Assembly: GCA_017471365.1 (NCBI GenBank)
Contig: JAFUUC010000002.1
Location: 1 to 50,433, forward strand
Direction of reading: 5' to 3'
Length of the DNA: 50,433 nt
From: a bacterium
Lineage (GTDB): Bacteria; Cyanobacteriota; Vampirovibrionia; Gastranaerophilales; Gastranaerophilaceae
Shown here piece after piece: positions 34,886 through 44,970 of the stretch (positions are counted from its first letter, which is position 1; each line of letters begins with the position of its first letter). Position numbers and translations under genes: made by a program. The notes under the pieces were generated by a model, which had not been told where the DNA came from, searched no databases, and was given only the letters and a program-made list of their open reading frames with translations.

Positions 34886-34964
34886 TGGGCATGAAGAGAC
34901 TCGAACTCCCACGCTTTCGCACTAGTTCCTAAGACTAGCGTGTCTACCATTCCACCACATGCCC
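34886..34964 (-). tRNA. tRNA-Leu (anticodon UAG)
   Basis: Minus strand folds as a full cloverleaf: acceptor GGGCATG / CATGCCC with discriminator A, anticodon stem CTAGT/ACTAG around CTTAGGA (anticodon 34929-34931), a long variable arm (TGCGAAAGCG) and T-arm with TTCGAGT. CCA is not encoded. Its 3' end is duplicated upstream on the plus strand. Confidence 0.93.
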
Positions 34965-35009
34965 ATATTCAATTGTCAAAGCATAAAAACACTTCTACAA
35001 TTAGAAAAA

Positions 35010-35099
35010 TGGAGGAGGAGGTGGGATTCGAACCCACGGAACGCTCGCACGTTCGACGGTTTTCAAGACCGCTCCGATCAACCGCTCTGGCACTCCTCC
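35010..35099 (-). tRNA. tRNA-Ser (anticodon UGA)
   Basis: Minus strand: acceptor GGAGGAG / CTCCTCC, anticodon stem GCGGT/ACCGT around CTTGAAA (anticodon 35063-35065), long variable arm (CGAACGTGCGAGCGTTCC), T-arm GTGGG-TTCGAAT-CCCAC. The 3' end reads TCCA, so CCA may be encoded; the T discriminator would be unusual for tRNA-Ser. Confidence 0.93.
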
Positions 35100-35160
35100 A
35101 AAACAATCTTTCTTCGTGTAACTCTATTCTATGTAATAAATCAAATTTGTCAAGAGATTG

Positions 35161-36660
35161 CTATAAATCCTTATCAGAACCCTTAATTGGTGCTCCAACA
35201 ACTCTCTCCAATTCAGCGGCATTTGTATTATATTGAAGCAACGTATTATAATAATCCAATTGAGCGTTTAAATATGTGTTCTCTGAATCCTTAAACTCGA
35301 TCGCATCGCCAAGTCCAACTTGATATCGTCTAAAAGCTTGATATTGTTGCTCTTTTGCTGCTTGCATCGCTAGTCTAGATACTGCTATACCATCATGTGA
35401 ATTTAACAAATTTATATATGCACTTTTTACCTCAAGATACACATCTTGCTTTTCTTGCTCATAATCCGCAACATATTTTTTCAATGTTGCACTTGCTTCA
35501 TCCACCTGTTTTTTTAAATACATTAAATTCATATTTGAATACTGTAACTGTACACCAAATTGATAACCGTAATCGCTATTAATTTCGCGACCTCCATATT
35601 GGTATGAACCAAATGCCCCAACATCAGGAGTAAATGCCCTTTTTGCACTACGTAAATTCATCTCCGCTGCATCAACTCTCTTTTTCGCAGATAATAAAGA
35701 TGGGCGTGATGCCTGTGCGGTTTGAATGAGATCTTCAAAATTTACGGCATATTCTTTATTATTAAGTTCGTCTGTTAACACAACTCCTGCCAATTCTGGT
35801 ATTCCAACCGCATTTGCCAATTCAACCGCAGCTAATTCAAGGGTATTTTTTGCTTTAATTAAATTAAGCTGTGCTTTTCCTAAATTATATTCAGCATATG
35901 TCACATCTATTTTCGCTTTTTTACCAATGTCATAATATGCTCTTGCTTGTTTTAATTGAAGTTCATAATCATTAACCGTTTCCTCATAAACAGACTTTTG
36001 AATTTTGGCAAAAAGCATATTGTAATAAGCAACTTTTACATTATAAACAACATTTTCTATCGCAGTTTCTGCATCAAATCTTGATGATTCATAAGTTTTT
36101 TGAGCAGTATCAGCCGCAGCCTTAGTCTTTCCAAAATCAAATAAAAGCATATTCGCTGACAAAGTCGGGACATAATACATGTTGTATTTTTGCGGAATCA
36201 ATCTAGCCATAGCACCGCCCATTGTCATAAACATATCGTTTCTCGAATAACTTATTCCGGCAGACAACGTAGGAAAATAATTACTCCAAGCTTGACCTAC
36301 ACGTGATTTATAAATTTCTGAATTACTTATAACAGACATTATTAAAGGATGATGAGTAATCGCAAGTTTTATACAATCATCCAAAGAGACCTCATCCGGT
36401 ACAGAAACATCATTGTATTTAATATTACTGTCAATAACCGGAAATTTTGTTTCATACATTCCCTCTGCTTCTTGCGATGAACTTGCTTTTTGTTTAGCAT
36501 TCAAATTTAATTTTTTAAGTTCTGTTTTACGATTAACTTTAGAATTATCCGGTTTTACAATTTGAACAGGCTTTTGAACTTCTTTATTCTTTTTAGCATA
36601 AGATACTGTTCCGGTTGCAAAGACAAATATTACCAAAAGTATATTTAAAATTTTTCTCAT
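35161..36660 (-). CDS. TolC-family outer-membrane efflux channel
   Basis: 499 aa from ATG 36660 (MRKILNILLVIFVFATG, signal cleaved near SYA), chosen because GGAG is 8 bases upstream; ATG 36666 is only 2 bases from it. The mature protein has a polar N-terminal extension, then two OEP repeats with the usual long helices (VSLDDCIKLAITHHPLI, AQNLNL-type coil, IKQARAYYDIGKKAKIDVTYAEYNLGKAQL in outline). It forms the outer-membrane duct of the tripartite pump; third gene of the operon. Confidence 0.93.
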   Translation of the reverse strand: MRKILNILLVIFVFATGTVSYAKKNKEVQKPVQIVKPDNSKVNRKTELKKLNLNAKQKASSSQEAEGMYETKFPVIDSNIKYNDVSVPDEVSLDDCIKLAITHHPLIMSVISNSEIYKSRVGQAWSNYFPTLSAGISYSRNDMFMTMGGAMARLIPQKYNMYYVPTLSANMLLFDFGKTKAAADTAQKTYESSRFDAETAIENVVYNVKVAYYNMLFAKIQKSVYEETVNDYELQLKQARAYYDIGKKAKIDVTYAEYNLGKAQLNLIKAKNTLELAAVELANAVGIPELAGVVLTDELNNKEYAVNFEDLIQTAQASRPSLLSAKKRVDAAEMNLRSAKRAFTPDVGAFGSYQYGGREINSDYGYQFGVQLQYSNMNLMYLKKQVDEASATLKKYVADYEQEKQDVYLEVKSAYINLLNSHDGIAVSRLAMQAAKEQQYQAFRRYQVGLGDAIEFKDSENTYLNAQLDYYNTLLQYNTNAAELERVVGAPIKGSDKDL

Positions 36661-36662
36661 AA

Positions 36663-39600
36663 TCATATCTCCAAATCTTTATCGGTAATTTCATGTTTAG
36701 GAAATTTATCAACAAATTCCTGTACGATAACATAAAATGCCGGAGTCAAGACAGCACCCAAAGTCGCTGCTGCCACCATACCGCCAAAAACAGTTGATCC
36801 AACTGAAATTCTTGAATTTGCACCCGCACCGGATGCAAAAATCATTGGTAATACTCCGATAATAAAAGCTAACTCCGTCATCATTATTGCTCTAAAACGA
36901 AGTTTTGCAGCTTTTAGTGCAGCCTCTTTTATGCCTAAACCGTGTTCTTCGTGTTCTATTTTTGCAAATTCAACAATTAATATTGATTGTTTTGCCGCTA
37001 AACCAATTAATGTAATCATACCAACTTGAGAATAAATATCAAAAGCCTGATTTATCATCAACTGAAATATCAAAGCACCTAAAGCTGCGACCGGAGAAAT
37101 TAACAATACTGCAAACGGTATTGTGTAACTTTCATACAACGCAACAAGAAAAAGATATACAAATATAAGAGCAAATGCTACTATCATAACAGTCTGTCCG
37201 GATGCCTCCCTTTCTTGAGCAGAAGTACCCGACCAATCAAAAGTCATATCAGATGGAAGAACTCGTTTTGAAACTTCCTCCATTGCATTCATCGCATCTC
37301 CGGAACTCTTACCGGCAGCCTGCTGACCTTGAATTTGTACAGATTTATAAAGGTTGTATCTTGTAATAGAAGCAGTACCTATTGTTTGACGAAGTGATAC
37401 TATAGACAACACAGGAACTTGAATACCTTTTTTATTCGTAACATAAATTCCTTGCAAATCTGTTGCTTTATCTCTAAAACGACTTTGAGCCTGCAATTCA
37501 ACTTTAAATACACGTCCATATTTATTAAAATCATTAACATAATATGTTCCAAGCATTGATGCCAAAGTTGCATAAAGTTCTTGCAAATCTACGTCTTGAG
37601 CCAGTGCTTTTGCATAATCAATATCAAGAATATATTGAGGAACGTTAGCCTGAAAAGTGGTATTTACGTTAGATAAAGTTTTATCCTGATTAGCTTCCGC
37701 AATAAGTTTATTAGCCCATGTTTCCATTTCCTGTGGAGTATATTCACCCTGAGAAAGCATCTGATACTCAAAGCCACCCATCATACTCATACCCATAATC
37801 GCAGGAGGGGAAAATGCCATAATAGACGCATCTTTTGTATTTGCCGCAATAACTCTGATTTTATTCAAAATAGCTGTATGTGACAAATCTGTCGGACGTC
37901 CTTGTATTTTTCTTTTTATCCATCTTAATGGACCGATTTTACGGTATTTATAATCCTTGAGCAAAATAATTGCAGTCGAAGAATTTGAGGCACCGTTTCC
38001 GCCAAAAACTGTAAATCTTTCTTTATCCACACCGTCAATTTCACTAACCTGAGCAACAAATCTTCGGGATATTTCCTCAGTTCTAGGTAAAGATGCTCCA
38101 TCCGGCAAAGTAATTGTTGCTAGCAAAACTTTTTGATCTTCATCCGGAATAAAACCTGTTGATGTGATTCTAAAAGCAAACATTGTTAATAAAATTATTC
38201 CGATATAAAAACTTATAACGAGTTTTTTATTATAAACAAACTTTTCAACATATTCCATATAAAAATTTTCAAGTCTATCAAACATTTTGTTGAATTGAAC
38301 AACAATTCTCAAAGTTCTCATACCAATACGTTTTTGAAGTCTTTTTAATCGCCAGCCTAAAGAATGATCTTTGTTGTCCACAAGCTTATCATCTTTTCTT
38401 CCCAGAAAATGTGAACACATAGCTGGAGACAAAGATAATGCACAAATCGCAGAAATTGCAATTGAAACAGCAATACAAACCGCAAACTGTTTATACATAA
38501 CACCGGTCATTCCGCCCATAAATATGATAGGAACAAATACTGCCATCAAAACCATTGCCATTGCAACAAGCGACGGTCCAACTTCTTCCATTGTCAATTG
38601 AGTAGCAACAATCGCTGACTTTCCTTCATCAACGTGACGCTTTACATTTTCGATTACAACAATAGCATCGTCAACAACAACACCAACTGCCAGCACCAGT
38701 GCAAACAATGAAAGCAAATTTATTGACATCCCTAAAGCTTTTAATGCGAAGAAAGTCCCAATTAAAGATACAGGAATAGTTGCACAAGGAACAAGCGTTG
38801 CCATTCCATCTCCGAGAAAAAGATAAATAATCAATACAACAATCAAAGCTGTTAAAAGAATAGTAAATTCAACTTCTGACATAGACTCATGAATATAATC
38901 CGCATCATCTTTAATTGTGATAATTTTTAGACCATTACTCATTCTGGAATTTAACTCATCAACTTTTTTATGAACGGCCTTTGACATATTAATAACATTC
39001 GCATCCGGAAGTTGAGAAATTACAATAACAGCAGAAGGCTTACCGTTAACTAACCCTAAATTTTGGTAGGTTTGAGCACCGAGTTCAACTTTTGCGATAT
39101 CTTTAATTTTGACATTTGAACCATCAATATTTGAACGTATTATTATATTTTCAAATTCTTTAACATCTTGCAATCTACCCTTCGTTTTCAATGTAATTTG
39201 CAAAGCTTGTTCATCATCTGTTGGTCTTTGACCTAATGCTCCTGCCGTAACTTGCGTATTCTGAGCATTAATAGCCGCACGAACTTCGCTTGTAGAAATG
39301 TTTAAACCCGCCATTTTTTGCGGATCTAACCAAATTCTCATTGAATAATCGCCAGCACCATAAACATCTACGTCCGCAACACCATCAACACGTTTCAATT
39401 CATCTTTCACATAAATTGATCCGTAATTGGTCAAATCCAGTTGCGACCAATTACCACGTTCAGGGAATAAAGTTAAAATCACCGCTCCTGATCCTGAAGA
39501 TCGACTTATTGCCGTAACACCGGTTCTTTGAACATCTTCCGGCAATTGTGATTGAACCTGCTGAATACGGTTTTGAACATTCATAAGGTTAACGTTTTTG

Positions 39601-39917
39601 TCTGAACCAACTTTGAAATACATTCTCAACTGGTACATACCGTCATATGACGTGGAAGTCATATAGGTTAAATTTTCAACCCCATTCAATTTTTGTTCAA
39701 GAACAGTTGCGACGGTTGATTCAACAACTTCTGCACTGGCACCCATATAGTTTGCACTAACCATAATTTGCGGCGGCGTTACATCTGGATAACTTTCTTG
39801 TTTTAAGCTTGCAAGAGATATCAAACCCATAATAACAATACAGATCGATATAACGAGTGCAAAACGTGGTTTTAGTATAAAAAAGTATAATTTTGCCTTG
39901 TCCAATATTTTTTTCAT
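36663..39917 (-). CDS. RND efflux transporter, HAE1 family (AcrB-like)
   Basis: 1084 aa, the expected size. Twelve membrane segments and two large periplasmic loops. Proton-relay residues are present: two Asp in TM4 ([16 protein letters not shown]) and Lys in TM10 ([13 protein letters not shown]). Other family blocks: [11 protein letters not shown] start, MISIGNGASNS-type loop, [17 protein letters not shown], and the C-terminal FYVIVQEF. Pumps hydrophobic compounds out using the proton gradient. Its ATG overlaps the preceding MFP stop (TAATG), and its stop overlaps TolC's region. Confidence 0.96.
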   Translation of the reverse strand: MKKILDKAKLYFFILKPRFALVISICIVIMGLISLASLKQESYPDVTPPQIMVSANYMGASAEVVESTVATVLEQKLNGVENLTYMTSTSYDGMYQLRMYFKVGSDKNVNLMNVQNRIQQVQSQLPEDVQRTGVTAISRSSGSGAVILTLFPERGNWSQLDLTNYGSIYVKDELKRVDGVADVDVYGAGDYSMRIWLDPQKMAGLNISTSEVRAAINAQNTQVTAGALGQRPTDDEQALQITLKTKGRLQDVKEFENIIIRSNIDGSNVKIKDIAKVELGAQTYQNLGLVNGKPSAVIVISQLPDANVINMSKAVHKKVDELNSRMSNGLKIITIKDDADYIHESMSEVEFTILLTALIVVLIIYLFLGDGMATLVPCATIPVSLIGTFFALKALGMSINLLSLFALVLAVGVVVDDAIVVIENVKRHVDEGKSAIVATQLTMEEVGPSLVAMAMVLMAVFVPIIFMGGMTGVMYKQFAVCIAVSIAISAICALSLSPAMCSHFLGRKDDKLVDNKDHSLGWRLKRLQKRIGMRTLRIVVQFNKMFDRLENFYMEYVEKFVYNKKLVISFYIGIILLTMFAFRITSTGFIPDEDQKVLLATITLPDGASLPRTEEISRRFVAQVSEIDGVDKERFTVFGGNGASNSSTAIILLKDYKYRKIGPLRWIKRKIQGRPTDLSHTAILNKIRVIAANTKDASIMAFSPPAIMGMSMMGGFEYQMLSQGEYTPQEMETWANKLIAEANQDKTLSNVNTTFQANVPQYILDIDYAKALAQDVDLQELYATLASMLGTYYVNDFNKYGRVFKVELQAQSRFRDKATDLQGIYVTNKKGIQVPVLSIVSLRQTIGTASITRYNLYKSVQIQGQQAAGKSSGDAMNAMEEVSKRVLPSDMTFDWSGTSAQEREASGQTVMIVAFALIFVYLFLVALYESYTIPFAVLLISPVAALGALIFQLMINQAFDIYSQVGMITLIGLAAKQSILIVEFAKIEHEEHGLGIKEAALKAAKLRFRAIMMTELAFIIGVLPMIFASGAGANSRISVGSTVFGGMVAAATLGAVLTPAFYVIVQEFVDKFPKHEITDKDLEI

Positions 39918-41083
39918 TATTTTGATTCCAACTTCTTTTGATATTCTTCAGCCGTTATAGTTTTTACTTTTTGACCTTCCTGCCTGATGCTTTGAACTCC
40001 TGAAATTACTACTTTATCGGTTAGTTCAAGTCCGCTTTCAACAATCCAGTTGTTGTCAATTACATCAGAAACGGTTATATCTTTTCGGACAATTTTATTA
40101 TCTTTATCAATCGTCCAAACATAATAACCACTCATTGCATCCCCCTTTGTACAAGCTTGAGGAACAGTGATAAACTGAACTTTTTGGGGTGCTACAAGAG
40201 AAACTTTCATGTAATTCCCCGGAACAAGCCAACCATCAGGATTCTCAAAAGTTGCTCGCATTTGTATGGATCCGGAATTTTTATCTATCTGGTTATCTAT
40301 AAAATCTAATTTACCAATTTTTTTGTACCAATTTCCATCTTCAAACTGAACTTTTACTTCCACGTCTTTCAAGTTATCACTTGCTTTTAAGAGTTTTATA
40401 AAATCAGAACTTCTTAAACTAAAAGTTACATAAACCGGATCAATACTCGAAACATTAACCAAAGGACCTGAAGTCAAAGTGACATAGTTTCCTTCCGTTA
40501 TATTAACTTTACCAATTCTGCCATCGACCGGAGATTTTATAGTTGTGTAGCTCAAATTAACTTTTGCAAGCTGCAATTTTTGTCTTGCTGCGTCTAAAAG
40601 TGCTTGATTTTGGTTTCTATCAGCAACACTCTGGTCAACATACGAGTGACTAACAAGATCTTCTTTAATCAAGGCATTTGCCCTATTTAATTCCTGTTGA
40701 GAATTTTTTAATAGTGCTTCGTATTGATTTACATTTGCCTGAGAATTCCGAACTTCAAGCTGGTATTCTTGAGGATCTATTTGAAACAATACCTGATCTT
40801 TTTTTACATAATCACCTTCATTAAAATATTTTTTATTCAGGAAACCGGAAACACGAGCCATAACATCAATAGAATATTTTGCTTCAACCCTACCGGTTGC
40901 TTCAGCACTTATGTTAGTCTCAACATTTTCCGGGTGACCGGCAACAACTTCTTTTGGCATTTTCATCATCTGCATTTGAATCATACCGGTGACAAAACCG
41001 GAAGTTTTGTTATAAATGATAGGCAATATAATTATTAACAGTACAACAGCTGCAAGTTTTTTTCTTGTCATTTTAAATTTCAT
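39917..41083 (-). CDS. Efflux RND periplasmic adaptor (membrane fusion protein, AcrA-like)
   Basis: 388 aa. N-terminal membrane segment ([16 protein letters not shown]), then barrel-sandwich and hairpin: [41 protein letters not shown] (outline), a coiled-coil hairpin, [22 protein letters not shown], and a beta-barrel with [30 protein letters not shown]. Bridges the RND pump to TolC. GGAGAGAG precedes the ATG. First gene of the pump operon, behind a promoter with dyad operators. Confidence 0.95.
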   Translation of the reverse strand: MKFKMTRKKLAAVVLLIIILPIIYNKTSGFVTGMIQMQMMKMPKEVVAGHPENVETNISAEATGRVEAKYSIDVMARVSGFLNKKYFNEGDYVKKDQVLFQIDPQEYQLEVRNSQANVNQYEALLKNSQQELNRANALIKEDLVSHSYVDQSVADRNQNQALLDAARQKLQLAKVNLSYTTIKSPVDGRIGKVNITEGNYVTLTSGPLVNVSSIDPVYVTFSLRSSDFIKLLKASDNLKDVEVKVQFEDGNWYKKIGKLDFIDNQIDKNSGSIQMRATFENPDGWLVPGNYMKVSLVAPQKVQFITVPQACTKGDAMSGYYVWTIDKDNKIVRKDITVSDVIDNNWIVESGLELTDKVVISGVQSIRQEGQKVKTITAEEYQKKLESK

Positions 41084-41104
41084 ACTCTCTCCATAAGGTC
41101 TGTA

Positions 41105-41156
41105 TCCTTTAATAATTATAAAGGAACACGAAGGGCTTTGTCAATTAAAATGACAA
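41105..41156 (-). promoter_or_regulatory. Efflux-operon promoter with two dyad operator candidates
   Basis: Minus strand TTGACA (41139-41144), 18 bases, TATAAT (41115-41120). Dyad A (41138-41156): TTGTCA-7 bases-TGACAA over and upstream of the -35 box. Dyad B (41105-41125): TCCTTTA-7 bases-TAAAGGA over the -10 box and start point. Both suit a TetR/MarR-type repressor, which is not encoded next to it. Confidence 0.65.
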
Positions 41157-41183
41157 TTATGCAGCAACAAAATCAGAAACGAC

Positions 41184-43736
41184 TTAGCGGGGAAGTTGTT
41201 TAATGATTGTCTTTTTGACTTCTTTTGTTTCTTCCTGTTTATCATTAACAGCTTTATCTACAGTTTCTAATGCTCTTTGAACTTTTAATGCTTCTTTTTG
41301 AGCAGCTTTTTCAATAGCTTTTTTTTCTCTTTCGGCTTTTGATTCGGCTTTTGATTGAGCTTTTTGAACAGCTAAAAGCTCTTTTTCTTTAGCTTTTTGA
41401 AGTTTTACTTGTTCTTTTTCTAATTTTTCTTGCTCATTCTGTTGCTGTTTCAGAATCTTTGCCTGTTCTTTTTGTTGAACCTTTTGCAGTTTTAATTCTT
41501 CGCGAGCTTTAAGTTTTTCGGCTTTTTGCTGCATTTTAAACTCTTTTGCAGCTGCTTTTGTTTCTTTTAATAAGTCTTTTTCAGACACCTGTTGAATATC
41601 AACTTTTGGTCTTAAACCTATATCAGGAATTTCCGAATTTTGAGGTTCAGCAGGTTTTAAGGTAATAATTTCGGCATCTTTTTCAATTTCAGGATCAACT
41701 TTTGGCAATAAGGAAGGATCTACTTGTGCCTGTTTTTCTGTTACTGGTAAAGATGTTTTATTTTCTTCTTCGATTATCTTTTTTAAATTCTCGGCATTTT
41801 CCTCATTTATAGCGGATGGTTTTTCTTTTTCAACCGTATCATTCACAACTTCTTGTTTAACATTATCAGGAACAGTAATATCGCCTTTATTAGCGGATGA
41901 AGAATCATCTAATAAAGAATTTGTTGCAAGCATTTGAGCTAAAGAAGATTCATTAACCGATGCAAGAGTATCTTCTTGTGATGTGGTGGTTTTTAATTTA
42001 ACTTCCGGAGTTGCCTCAATCGTTTTTGCTACATCGTCTCTAGTTTCCTGAGAAGCTTCCAGCTGTTCAACTGCCGATTCTGATAATTTAAAATAATATT
42101 TTTTATATGGATAATCTTTGATAGTTGTCAATTGATAATCAGGATTTTTGTAAACAAAGCATAATCCCATATCATCAAAAGTAGTTCTGATATAATCATA
42201 TTGATTATCAATATCTTCTACTGTAATAATAGCTCCTGAAGACAGCAGCTTTACAAATCCGGTTTCATAAAATGCTTTAAATTTATTGTAATCTTCTGTA
42301 GTAAGTTTTTCTTTTGAAAGAATTTGTTCATAAGGTTTCAGGGCATTTTTAGCTTTGTCTAATTGGGCAATAATAGGATTTTGATATGCTTTTTCAAGAT
42401 CAGATTTTGCTCCATCTCCCATTGCAATATCTATTAGAGCTTTCAAATAGTAAACATAATTTTCGAGAGTTTTTTCTTTTGAAGAAAGCACCCTTACATC
42501 AGCATTATAAATATCATTAATATTACTCAATATTGTGTCCAAATCAGCTACTGATTTTTCAAAATCATTTTTCTTGTAGTTTGTTAAAGCTCTTAAATAA
42601 AGAACAGAATTATAATTCGAAACTCTTTTGTATAATAATTTAGTCGCACCATCCAAAACCTCAGGATAATCACCTTTTATATATTGTGCGATAAGTTTGT
42701 AATACAAACTGTTATAATCATTGGTTTTTAATTTTACAGCCTTATTAAAATTCAGAATAGCTACATCAACATTACCCAATTGCAGCTCATTCATCCCGAT
42801 ATAAAAATAATATAAATAGCAATTTTTATTGTACTTTAGTGCCTGATTAAAATAACTTATGGATTTTCTTGCATCTTCTTGTGAAAATGTAGTTTGTGCT
42901 TTGTCAAAATAAATATTACCAAGACTTGCCATAGACTCGAAATCATACGGATTTTTTTTCAACGCATTTTCAAATGCTATAATTGCATCGTCTTCTTTTT
43001 CCAAACCTTCAAGAGCAACACCATTCAAATAGTAGCCCATATAGTATTCGGGATAATTAGAAATTACGTACTGGCTTTTAAACACTGCGTCGCGGTAATT
43101 TTCTTTTTCTATATCCTCAATTGCACCATAAATATACACATCCACCCCTTCAGGGTTTAAAATTTTACCATATTTTTGCGGACAATTAATTTGAGATATT
43201 TCATTTTTCTTAGGTTGTGGCAAATAAATATGAGAATTATACTCAACAGCTTTTGCGTAAGACAATTCATACGAATTATCATTCAATGCCTTTTGAGCAT
43301 ACATAAGTTTTGAATATAAAACTCCCAATTCCGGATTTTGGAGTTGTTCTGTTTTATCTGCTCCCAAAACAACTGCACTAATATACTTGGTATTAGTCAT
43401 AAATTTGTCATCGGCAGCTTTTAAATCCACCGCTGTCTGATAGTCGTTTTTTGCTAAATTGTACTGTCTCAGTGCATAAAAAGCATCTCCACGATATTTA
43501 TAAGCTTCGTATTTTCTTGGTTTTGAATTTATATAGGCAGTTAAATAAACAATCGCAGATTGAAAATCTTTTTTGTTAATTGCCTCGATAGCTTTTTCAT
43601 AAGTTTCTTTATTCACCTTTATATTTTCATCTTGAACAATTGCTGTTTCAGGTATGCTGTTTTGAGCGTAAACCGTACAAACAGTTCCCAATAATACCAT
43701 CGATGCAACTAAACAGAGTTTCTTTTTATTGTCCAT
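41184..43736 (-). CDS. Large exported TPR protein with Lys/Glu/Gln-rich coiled-coil tail
   Basis: 850 aa from ATG 43736 (MDNKKKLCLVASMVLLGTV, signal, cleaved near VYAQ); the GTG/TTG codons upstream are not better. Residues about 30-480 hold at least eight TPR units (e.g. AIEAINKKDFQSAIVYLTAY, YEAYKYRGDAFYALRQYNLA, AIIAFENALKKNPYDFE, AILNFNKAVKLKTNDYN), then a segment with aromatic motifs (QYDYIRTTFDDMGLCF). From about 700 to the end the chain is KE/KQ-rich (KEQAKILKQQQNEQEKLEKE), a probable long coiled coil. Function unknown; periplasmic scaffold or secretion accessory is possible. Divergent from tag. Confidence 0.85.
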   Translation of the reverse strand: MDNKKKLCLVASMVLLGTVCTVYAQNSIPETAIVQDENIKVNKETYEKAIEAINKKDFQSAIVYLTAYINSKPRKYEAYKYRGDAFYALRQYNLAKNDYQTAVDLKAADDKFMTNTKYISAVVLGADKTEQLQNPELGVLYSKLMYAQKALNDNSYELSYAKAVEYNSHIYLPQPKKNEISQINCPQKYGKILNPEGVDVYIYGAIEDIEKENYRDAVFKSQYVISNYPEYYMGYYLNGVALEGLEKEDDAIIAFENALKKNPYDFESMASLGNIYFDKAQTTFSQEDARKSISYFNQALKYNKNCYLYYFYIGMNELQLGNVDVAILNFNKAVKLKTNDYNSLYYKLIAQYIKGDYPEVLDGATKLLYKRVSNYNSVLYLRALTNYKKNDFEKSVADLDTILSNINDIYNADVRVLSSKEKTLENYVYYLKALIDIAMGDGAKSDLEKAYQNPIIAQLDKAKNALKPYEQILSKEKLTTEDYNKFKAFYETGFVKLLSSGAIITVEDIDNQYDYIRTTFDDMGLCFVYKNPDYQLTTIKDYPYKKYYFKLSESAVEQLEASQETRDDVAKTIEATPEVKLKTTTSQEDTLASVNESSLAQMLATNSLLDDSSSANKGDITVPDNVKQEVVNDTVEKEKPSAINEENAENLKKIIEEENKTSLPVTEKQAQVDPSLLPKVDPEIEKDAEIITLKPAEPQNSEIPDIGLRPKVDIQQVSEKDLLKETKAAAKEFKMQQKAEKLKAREELKLQKVQQKEQAKILKQQQNEQEKLEKEQVKLQKAKEKELLAVQKAQSKAESKAEREKKAIEKAAQKEALKVQRALETVDKAVNDKQEETKEVKKTIIKQLPR

Positions 43737-43764
43737 TTTTAACACCACCAATTCTGTTAATAAG

Positions 43765-43809
43765 ATTATATATCTAAATATTGAAACATGAAATATACTA
43801 TTATAAAAT
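43765..43809. promoter_or_regulatory. Overlapping divergent promoters: tag (+) and TPR protein (-)
   Basis: tag: TTGAAA (43781-43786), 17 bases, TAAAAT (43804-43809), then 7 bases to the ATG. TPR gene, minus strand: TTTCAT (43788-43793), 17 bases, TATAAT (43765-43770). The two promoters interlock. Confidence 0.55.
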
Positions 43810-43816
43810 AGTATCT

Positions 43817-44359
43817 ATGAAAAGATGTTTTTGGGTAGATGAAAGTTCTGAATTGTATAAAAAATACCACGATGAGGAATGGGGTGTTCCAAAGTATGAT
43901 GATCATGAACTCTTTGAACTTCTTATTTTAGAGTCGTTTCAAGCGGGTTTGTCCTGGTTCATCGTCCTAAAAAAGCGTGATGCATTTAGACTGGCATTTG
44001 ATAATTTTGATGTTGAAAAAGTTGCTTCATACAATGAAAAGAAAATAAACGAACTCCTCCAAAATGAAGGTATAATCAGATCCCGCGGGAAAATTAATGC
44101 TGCCATCAACAATGCAAAAATATTCTTGGAAATTCAAAAAGAATACGGAAGTTTTTCAAATTATATCTGGGGATTCTCAAAAGGTGAAATTATAAAAAAC
44201 AAGGACGACAAATTTGAAGTATCCACTCCGCTATCAGATAAGATTTCAAAAGACTTAAAAAAACGTGGAATGAAATACGTCGGAACCGTTATTATTTACT
44301 CTTATTTGCAGGCAATAGGTATAGTAAATGATCATGAAACAACTTGTTTTAAGTATTAA
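43817..44359 (+). CDS. tag: DNA-3-methyladenine glycosylase I
   Basis: 180 aa from ATG 43817 (MKRCFWVDE), the family's usual opening; a TTG at 43781 would add residues within the promoter. Visible: KRCFWVDES, YHDEEWGVPKYDDHELFELLILESFQAGLSW, and the zinc-site end NDHETTCFKY. It excises 3-methyladenine from alkylated DNA. No SD: the -10 box lies 7 bases before ATG, so a leaderless transcript is predicted. Confidence 0.95.
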   Translation: MKRCFWVDESSELYKKYHDEEWGVPKYDDHELFELLILESFQAGLSWFIVLKKRDAFRLAFDNFDVEKVASYNEKKINELLQNEGIIRSRGKINAAINNAKIFLEIQKEYGSFSNYIWGFSKGEIIKNKDDKFEVSTPLSDKISKDLKKRGMKYVGTVIIYSYLQAIGIVNDHETTCFKY

Positions 44360-44454
44360 TAATCTTTATCGGCAGTAGCAAATTTTTTTATTTTTAATTT
44401 ATAATAAAGAACGGAACTGCATGAACCGGACTTTTATTTTTTAAGCATATAGTA

Positions 44455-44970
44455 ATGTCATTAAAAGAATCTATTATAAAAAATGCCAAGAAAGCTTGTG
44501 AGTCACTTGGCAAAAATAACAAAGCAACTTACACAGTAATGGCGGTGGCGGTGACTAATGGAATTTTCAAACCGATAACATCTCTTACTGATAAAAAAGA
44601 AGCACCCGAAACAAAAAAATATGCCGCTTTGAGAGAATTTTTAACAGAAGTAGTCGCCGTTCCTACATACTGGGCATGCGGAGAACTTGCTGCTTGGGGA
44701 GGAAGCAAATTATTCCGCAATCCGGTAAAAGTAGAAAGAGCAAAAACAAATCTGCGATTTTTAGGAGTATGTACGGCTGCTCTTGCAATAATTCCAGCAG
44801 GCTGCTCTTTATTTGTTAAACCTTTTACAGACCTAATTTTTAGCAAAAATAAAAAAGTTGAACCAGAAACAAAACTAACCACAACTGTTTTACATAATTA
44901 TAATTTTAAAGGCAATTATCATAAATATTCTATGAACACATTTACTAACAGAGGAGGGCTGAAAATATGA
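44455..44970 (+). CDS. Lineage-specific membrane protein, paralogue A
   Basis: 171 aa. Contains KKEAPETKKYAALREFLTEVV, matching DPKTKKYSAMKEFLYQIS in the next gene, flanked by hydrophobic segments (VVAVPTYWACGELAAWGG, LGVCTAALAIIPAGCSLFV, then PFTDLIFSKNKK). Probably two or three membrane helices with a cytoplasmic charged loop. No signal peptide or known domain. No clear SD. Its stop overlaps the start of the next gene by 4 bases. Confidence 0.72.
   Translation: MSLKESIIKNAKKACESLGKNNKATYTVMAVAVTNGIFKPITSLTDKKEAPETKKYAALREFLTEVVAVPTYWACGELAAWGGSKLFRNPVKVERAKTNLRFLGVCTAALAIIPAGCSLFVKPFTDLIFSKNKKVEPETKLTTTVLHNYNFKGNYHKYSMNTFTNRGGLKI

Noticed and set aside
34747-35236. Several plus-strand open frames of 60-98 codons
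   Set aside because: They run antisense through the two tRNA genes and the repeat, have no SD and look like translated tRNA and repeat sequence.
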